This document shows positions 58,931 to 64,000 of a stretch of 64,000 bases of DNA, in pieces. A program made the translations under genes and the position numbers. How positions within the stretch are numbered: position 1 is the first letter of the stretch; every line of letters begins with the position of its first letter. The DNA comes from Exophiala sp. HKRS030 (taxonomy: Eukaryota; Ascomycota; Eurotiomycetes; Chaetothyriales; Herpotrichiellaceae), in NCBI GenBank assembly GCA_023897205.1, contig JAHWDD010000006.1, positions 3,162,001 to 3,226,000 of the forward strand. Direction: 5' to 3'. The notes beneath the pieces were generated by a model, which had not been told where the DNA came from, searched no databases, and saw only the letters and a list, made by a program, of their open reading frames with translations.

Positions 58931-60779
58931 GGCCTGGCATCAGATATTCTGGCATCAAGCGCCTTACGGAAGGGACTGGATTGGCTTCCGTAAGATGGCA
59001 GAGCCTGGAAAATGAGTCCGGCCATAATGGGGTGGTCACTGGTCGCCCGGCATCAAATGGCCTGGCAGGAAAGTAAGTAGTGTAGGGAACTTAGTGGGCA
59101 TAGTGAGGAGCCTAGAGAAGGAGCCTAGGTAGGGTAGTCCCGCGCAGAAGTAGCCCGATACGCCTAGGCTCTTTGGCCCTCAAGCCTAGCACTGCATGGA
59201 CTTCTGACAATTGGCCCGGCACGAATATATAGCTTAACCACGGTTTTGCTAGGCAGATAACTATGTAGATTGATCTCAATATGTGTCCTGCCCTCATTAG
59301 CCTAGATAAAATTTCCTGGTCCTTTGATGAGCGTAAAGTAATGGCCTGCGATTCTTTCGCTTGAATAAAGTGGCCGGCCGTGAATGAGTGGCCCAGCTAT
59401 CTTCAGGAGCTGCGCCTGGAACGAGTACCTAAGTCCCTCCAACACGGAGCCTAACCAGACATTTAAGCGGCCCTAATTCGTGGGTATTGGCCAGTTGAGC
59501 GAACAGCCCACGGCCGAAGTTAGGCATGGCCTGATTGCGCGAATCGGCTGGGTGAGCATACCGCTCAACGCAAAGAGCACGATCGATAAACGGTGGCCTA
59601 TTTAGAAGGGTTTGAACACGTCAATGGCCCATTGAAGTTTATAGTATAGTATCCATTGCCCGTGGTAGTCGGAAGGCCTGGAGAAGTTGGCAGCCTGAAC
59701 GGGTGTCCCTATGGTGCCTAAGGAAGTAACCCAGCTTCTACAAATATCTTGCTACGCCAGCGAACATTATTGACCAGCATAGAAAGACTGATTGAATTAG
59801 TACCTTCTGACCCTTCCACGCACAGTTACGACAAATAAAGATTGCAGAGTATAGGCAAGTCGATGAAGTGACCATGTTTTGGACGCTCAGTGGTTGTATG
59901 TCACAGGATCATCAGGGCCCTTGAGGCAGCCGCGTGGGCGTGGCGCTTAGCACGCTTTTAGGCGGTTGGGGGTGCACCTAAGTCACCCCTCGTGAGCCCC
60001 TAGGTAGTGAACCCATATTTGGTGCCAGATTTTCTCGACCTTCATCAATTTTCTTTCGCATCCTTAGGTATTTTATTTACATGGAGAGGACAATTCTCAT
60101 TGATCTACGTGCCGATTGATTCCATCCATAAATGGTCATTAACATTGTTGATGCTTGCTCAAGGAATTCGCAGGGTGGCTAGGCTAGGTCCTTAAGCCGC
60201 GGGCTGGGCCAGCTTCGACTAAATTGGCCGGCCTGGATTTGTGGCCTCGTTTCTTGAAATGGCATCTATTCATAATCACTAACCTAGGCAATTCTCCTTG
60301 ATGAAGAGCCAGCATCAGGAAATAGCCATGCACTAAGAAAACTGGAGTATGTTCAGTGGTCCGGCCAGGATGAATGGCCTGGGGTTGGTAGCGGCCTGGT
60401 TAGCTAAGCTACCACCAAGAAATATCAGTCAACCTAGATAATTGACCCGGACGAAGAAGATGGCATTGATGGATTTCCAGGCTTGAGGGAGTCCAGGGCA
60501 GTGTGATGATCCGGCCATAATAGGATGGCCTGGCCTAGTTAGTGATTGCGCCTGCTTGATTGAGGTACTGAACAGTCGTTAAACGAGATGGGTAGCCCCG
60601 AGATTGGGCATGGCTTTAACAAATTGCCTTGTTTGTGGGTGCGTAGGACATCATGGGGTACCCGGCCATAATGGGATAGGCATGCCTATAACAGTCACCA
60701 CGTTTGGCCGGGACGAATGGCCTGCATCAATTTCCCAGCTTCCATCAATCGATCATTGCTCGTCTTGTCATCTTATAGT
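58931..60779. repeat. Disordered middle part of the repeat region
   Basis: Fragments of the same words recur without clear periodicity: TGGCCCGGCA, CCGGCCATAATGGGRT and CCGGCCAGGATGAATGGCCTGG (60361-60382), CCGGCCATAATAGGATGGCCTGG (60511-60533), and CCGGCCATAATGGGATAGG (about 60661). They link the left and right arrays. No gene is supported; the longest frames are about 65-70 codons with no motif. Confidence 0.6.
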
Positions 60780-62560
60780 TTCTTTGCGATCATCTCTATC
60801 GTAAACTCGCTATGATTATCTTGCAAAAACATCAGAACGAACATGACTTGGGTCAGGCCAGGATGACTTGGCCCGCGTAGCTTGGGGGGTTGATGGCGCC
60901 TGGGGAGCCTGGAAACGCCGTCCCCACGGCCTGCGTCGATTCTATCACCTCCAGTGGTCAGCCATGGATCAATGTCGTTATCGGTGACTTGCATAGGATC
61001 CTCTTTGACGGAAACAGGCCATCTGACTCTCACAGCTATATCATCACGAGGATGATTTGGATCGGGCCAGGACGAGATTGCCTGGGTAGCCTGGGAAAGT
61101 GGCGGGAGACGCCTAAGTGCTACACCCTTGGCCTGCATTGATTGCCTTATCGCCTCTGGCCTGCAACGACTTACTGCGGTATTCGGTTAATTACTTGGGA
61201 TCATCTCTATCGTAAGACAGGAGCGTTCGAACGTCGTAGAGATATCCTGGCGAGTACAATTGGGTTCAGGCCAGAATGGAATCGCCGGCCTAGCTAACTT
61301 AGCCTAGAAGAGCCGCCTAGGCGCCCGCGGGCCCCCTTGGCCTGGGTCAATCACCTTGCCTGTAGCGGCCGTTCAATTGAAGGACTCGCTAATCTGTGAG
61401 TTGCTTAAGGTTAGCTCTATCACGAATGGGCTTTTTGTATCTTGTAACTAGGCTATGTGGACTGTAACTTGAGCTGGGCCAATCTGATTCCGGCTTGCCC
61501 CCGGAGAGTGGCCCGCGGGGCGGTGATAATCAGCCTGGGTACCTTGCATGGCCACCGGTCGACATCATCGAGGCGTAATGCAACTTTGTGAGTTGCAGGG
61601 GATCACCCCTATGGCAGGCCGTCGGAAGACTGTAGCTATGTTATAACGACAGTGGGTTGAGCCGTGCCAGTACATAACAGTCAGGTGCTTAGGCCTTCCC
61701 CGGCGCCCGATAAGCCGCCTCGGCCCCAAGAGTGGCCTAAGGAGTTCCCAAGAGCAGCCCCAAGAGCCCCAAGAGTAGCCCAAGGGGCACGCCATGCGTG
61801 GAAAAGGTGGCCTGGATCACTTCCATGGCCACCAGTCCATTTTGATTGAGCAATCTGATAATCTGTGGCTTGCTTGAGAGCCGCTCATTTCAAGCATGTC
61901 TATGTGATACACTATATATGCCGTTACTGCTGGAATCAAAGCCGGGCCATGTTCTCGAGGCCTAGCCTGGCGTGGAAAGGTGGCCTGGGTTAATTGAACG
62001 ACTGCCAGCCGACAGCTCTCGAGCGATTCCATGATTTTGTACATTCCTTGAGAGCAAATCATCGTGCGCAATTAACTGATCTATGTTATACCTGTCGTAT
62101 GATTGAGGTGAGTCCATCCGGCAAGGTTTGGATGGCTTGACCTAGCCTGGAGAAGTGGCCTGGATCAACTACATGGCTTTCAGCAGCCTAATTTGGAGCG
62201 ATTCACAGATCGGGAACTCATTCAAGGCCAGCTCATCGCGAACAGTCCATTTTCACACATCATACCAGTCTTTCAATTGCTATGATTTGACCAGGCCACA
62301 AGAGAATTAGCCAGGCCTAGATTCATTGCCTGCGAATGGCCTGGTCCAACTTTTTGAGGTCCAGCATGCTAGGGCTGAGTGCCTTGCCGTCATTCCGATT
62401 CTTTGGAATCTGCTCATTGCAAACATGTCAGTCTTAATACCATATCTCTATCACAAGATCCATGATATGAATTGGGCCACATATTTCTGTTGCCCAATGG
62501 CTGATCACGTGACTATTTCGTGGGAGGGCGAATTGCCAAGACTTCCCTTGGTCGTTGGGG
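60780..62560. repeat. Tandem array of about nine diverged 180-270 bp units (family B)
   Basis: Units are marked by a CATCTCTATCGYAAA-like word or its decayed forms at about 60790, 60990, 61200, 61412, 61605, 61875, 62052, 62230 and 62412. Within each, in order, come GGGTCAGGCCAGRATG, a TAGCCTGGARAAGTGG block, a GCGCCTAAGNGCCC block, TTGGCCTGGATCAATT and ATGGCCNCCAGYGG, then CAATCTGTGAGTTGCTTGAG-like sequence. The order is conserved while bases have diverged. Non-coding in all frames. Confidence 0.75.
61724..61785. repeat. (CCCCAAGAG)n minisatellite within family B
   Basis: Four to five imperfect copies of CCCCAAGAG with short spacers, inside one family B unit. Confidence 0.7.
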
Positions 62561-63119
62561 CTCAATAGGCGTCGGAGCACCTAAATCAACACCTCTAACC
62601 ACCTAGACACCTAACTATCACTGGCAACCTGCAATTTCAGCCATGCCGAAATCCACACCGTCGCCGTGGATGTGGCCATGATCTCACTCTACATTGCGAA
62701 CGAAGGATTTATCTATCAATGCATATCACAATACCCACTGTCCTCGGCTGACGTGTTAACAGCGGACCAATTAAGCTTCCAGTGACGAAAGGGATGGCCA
62801 CTTTCAGCACAAGTGTCCACAGTAAACCCTGTTCCACACGAGAAAAAGGGTCTTCATACGTCTCTTGTTGGATTATTGTCAAAGTATGGAGAATGATTCC
62901 TGGTCATCTCCGCATTTTCATGGTCAAAACCTGGATATCTCTTGTGATATTTGTGGCGGTTTTGTCACCGATGACGATGGGTTTGCCAACTATTTTCAAT
63001 CACGAGATGATCATCAAGTCAATATATTCAAGGTAAATGGGACTTTTGATGGGACTTAAAGAGACATTTCTGAAAATTCCGAACTGTTGTACATCACTAT
63101 ATCACAAACCAAACACAAC
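62561..63119. other. Intergenic, 0.56 kb, promoter of the right-edge gene
   Basis: Non-repeat sequence between the array and the last gene. A CAAACCAAACACAACATG context directly precedes the start. Two overlapping short plus-strand frames at 62782-63059 have no motif and are not called. Confidence 0.4.
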
Positions 63120-64000
63120 ATGCCTTCAGTCGTAAGCAAGATCAAAGATGCTCTCCACGGTGATCACGACACTCGCCAAGATCACAGATCGGCTGGAGCA
63201 GACTTGAACGATGAAAGGGTTTATGACACTCATGGTCATGGTTCATCAAATATACCTGGATCATACCCAGGTCAAGATCAGGGAGGTTCTCAGGCCTTTC
63301 ATCAGGACGGTCGAGAATATGTTCCACCTAAGGGCACCGCTGTCAACCAGACCCATTCAGGCGGCTTAGGTTCTGGAAACACGCACAATCAACCTGGCTT
63401 TCACAACAACAATCCAGGCTATGGAACCCAGAGCGCACAGGACAGACCACTTGGCCAAGTGCAACCAGGCCACCGCCATAATGAGGTCACTGATGATCGA
63501 AAATTGATGGATCCATCTTCAAGAGGAACAGATTCGAATGTCCTCGGTGGAACCGGTCGTACCACTGGCTCTGGTCTTGATAGTCATTCAAGCGGACCCA
63601 ACAAGCTTCGCAGGCATGATGATCCCCGAGGCAACGATTCTAGCACCTTTGGGTCCTCCAATACTACTACCGGCCATCAAGGACAGGGCTCCCACCTACA
63701 CGACAAGATCTCTCAGCCTACCCAACGCGACAGAAATGTAGATGACCAGTACGGCTCTCAGCCACAACACCGCGGAGATCCGGATCGCACGCATGGTAAT
63801 CCATTATCTCATCATGATCCTGGGAGAGCAGGAGCTATTGGGGTACAAGGCGTTGCCGGAGGTCTGGCCGGCTCACAGATTCCAGATAGGTCTCGACAAC
63901 ATGACGACAACTCAAGATATACTTCCCACGGCAATGAGACGCACGGCACCACTGGAACGCTCGGTCAACATGATCATACCAGCAGGGGTGACCATGATGG
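63120..64000 (+). CDS. 5' part of a His/Gly/Gln-rich intrinsically disordered protein gene (3' truncated by window)
   Basis: The frame opens with ATG at 63120 (MPSVVSKIKDALHGDHDTRQ) and stays open for 293 codons to the window edge. The first 15 residues can form an amphipathic helix (VSKIKDALHG). The rest is dominated by His, Gly, Asp, Gln, Asn, Ser and Thr, with few hydrophobic residues and no secondary structure. There is one short hydrophobic patch (AGAIGVQGVAGGLAG), possibly glycine-zipper-like. Short words such as HDDPRG, HHDPG and GHRHNEVTDDRK recur loosely. The composition resembles hydrophilin or dehydrin-like stress proteins of ascomycetes; this is inference from composition only. 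No intron is needed in the visible part. Confidence 0.75.
   Translation, partial: MPSVVSKIKDALHGDHDTRQDHRSAGADLNDERVYDTHGHGSSNIPGSYPGQDQGGSQAFHQDGREYVPPKGTAVNQTHSGGLGSGNTHNQPGFHNNNPGYGTQSAQDRPLGQVQPGHRHNEVTDDRKLMDPSSRGTDSNVLGGTGRTTGSGLDSHSSGPNKLRRHDDPRGNDSSTFGSSNTTTGHQGQGSHLHDKISQPTQRDRNVDDQYGSQPQHRGDPDRTHGNPLSHHDPGRAGAIGVQGVAGGLAGSQIPDRSRQHDDNSRYTSHGNETHGTTGTLGQHDHTSRGDHD

Noticed and set aside
57200..62560. CRISPR-like or rDNA spacer interpretation of the repeat array
   Set aside because: Units are 0.2 kb, degenerate and without short identical repeats and unique spacers. No rRNA sequence is nearby, and the genome is eukaryotic.

Overview
This window is nuclear DNA of a filamentous ascomycete (Pezizomycotina). 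The evidence is short 55-156 bp GT-AG introns, single-copy eukaryotic genes on both strands, a GPI-type GH18 chitinase, a NACHT-ankyrin receptor of the fungal NLR kind, and a Ty3/gypsy retrotransposon destroyed by RIP-like C-to-T mutation. The species cannot be fixed from the sequence. A 100-base run of N at 43745-43844 marks a scaffold join.

Region 1 (1-29.4 kb) is ordinary euchromatin. In order it holds the 3' end of an unrecognised gene, a Tlg1/syntaxin-6 SNARE, a SET/Vps75-type nucleosome assembly protein, a secreted Thr-rich GH18 chitinase, an MFS transporter, exocyst Sec6, a three-exon ammonium transporter with GATA sites upstream, mitochondrial ribosomal protein uL30m, frataxin, a thioredoxin-like membrane protein whose frame is broken three times, an atypical SDR, an atypical DJ-1/PfpI-like protein and cytosolic ribosomal protein uL4. 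No operon-like logic links them. They cover trafficking (Tlg1, Sec6), wall remodelling (chitinase), nitrogen uptake, iron-sulfur metabolism and translation.

Region 2 (29.4-43.7 kb) has no gene I can support. It is rich in simple repeats and in a dispersed short word, TACGGAGTA/TACTCCGTA.

Region 3 (43.97-51.5 kb) is one Ty3/gypsy element on the minus strand. It has 215-216 bp LTRs and recognisable RT, RNase H and integrase remnants full of stops, plus a convergent accessory ORF on the plus strand. CA and TG dinucleotides are almost absent inside it. A 160 bp block next to the right LTR is duplicated outside that LTR.

Region 4 (52.5-56.6 kb) is a large PNP_UDP-NACHT-ankyrin NLR gene on the minus strand with one apparent single-base frameshift at a G run.

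Region 5 (57.2-62.6 kb) is the most unusual part: a long non-coding array of diverged units of about 180-270 bp. Many units carry the dyad GGCCA-N-TGGCC. I cannot assign it to a known repeat class. The window ends in the 5' part of a His/Gly/Gln-rich disordered protein gene that runs off the edge.
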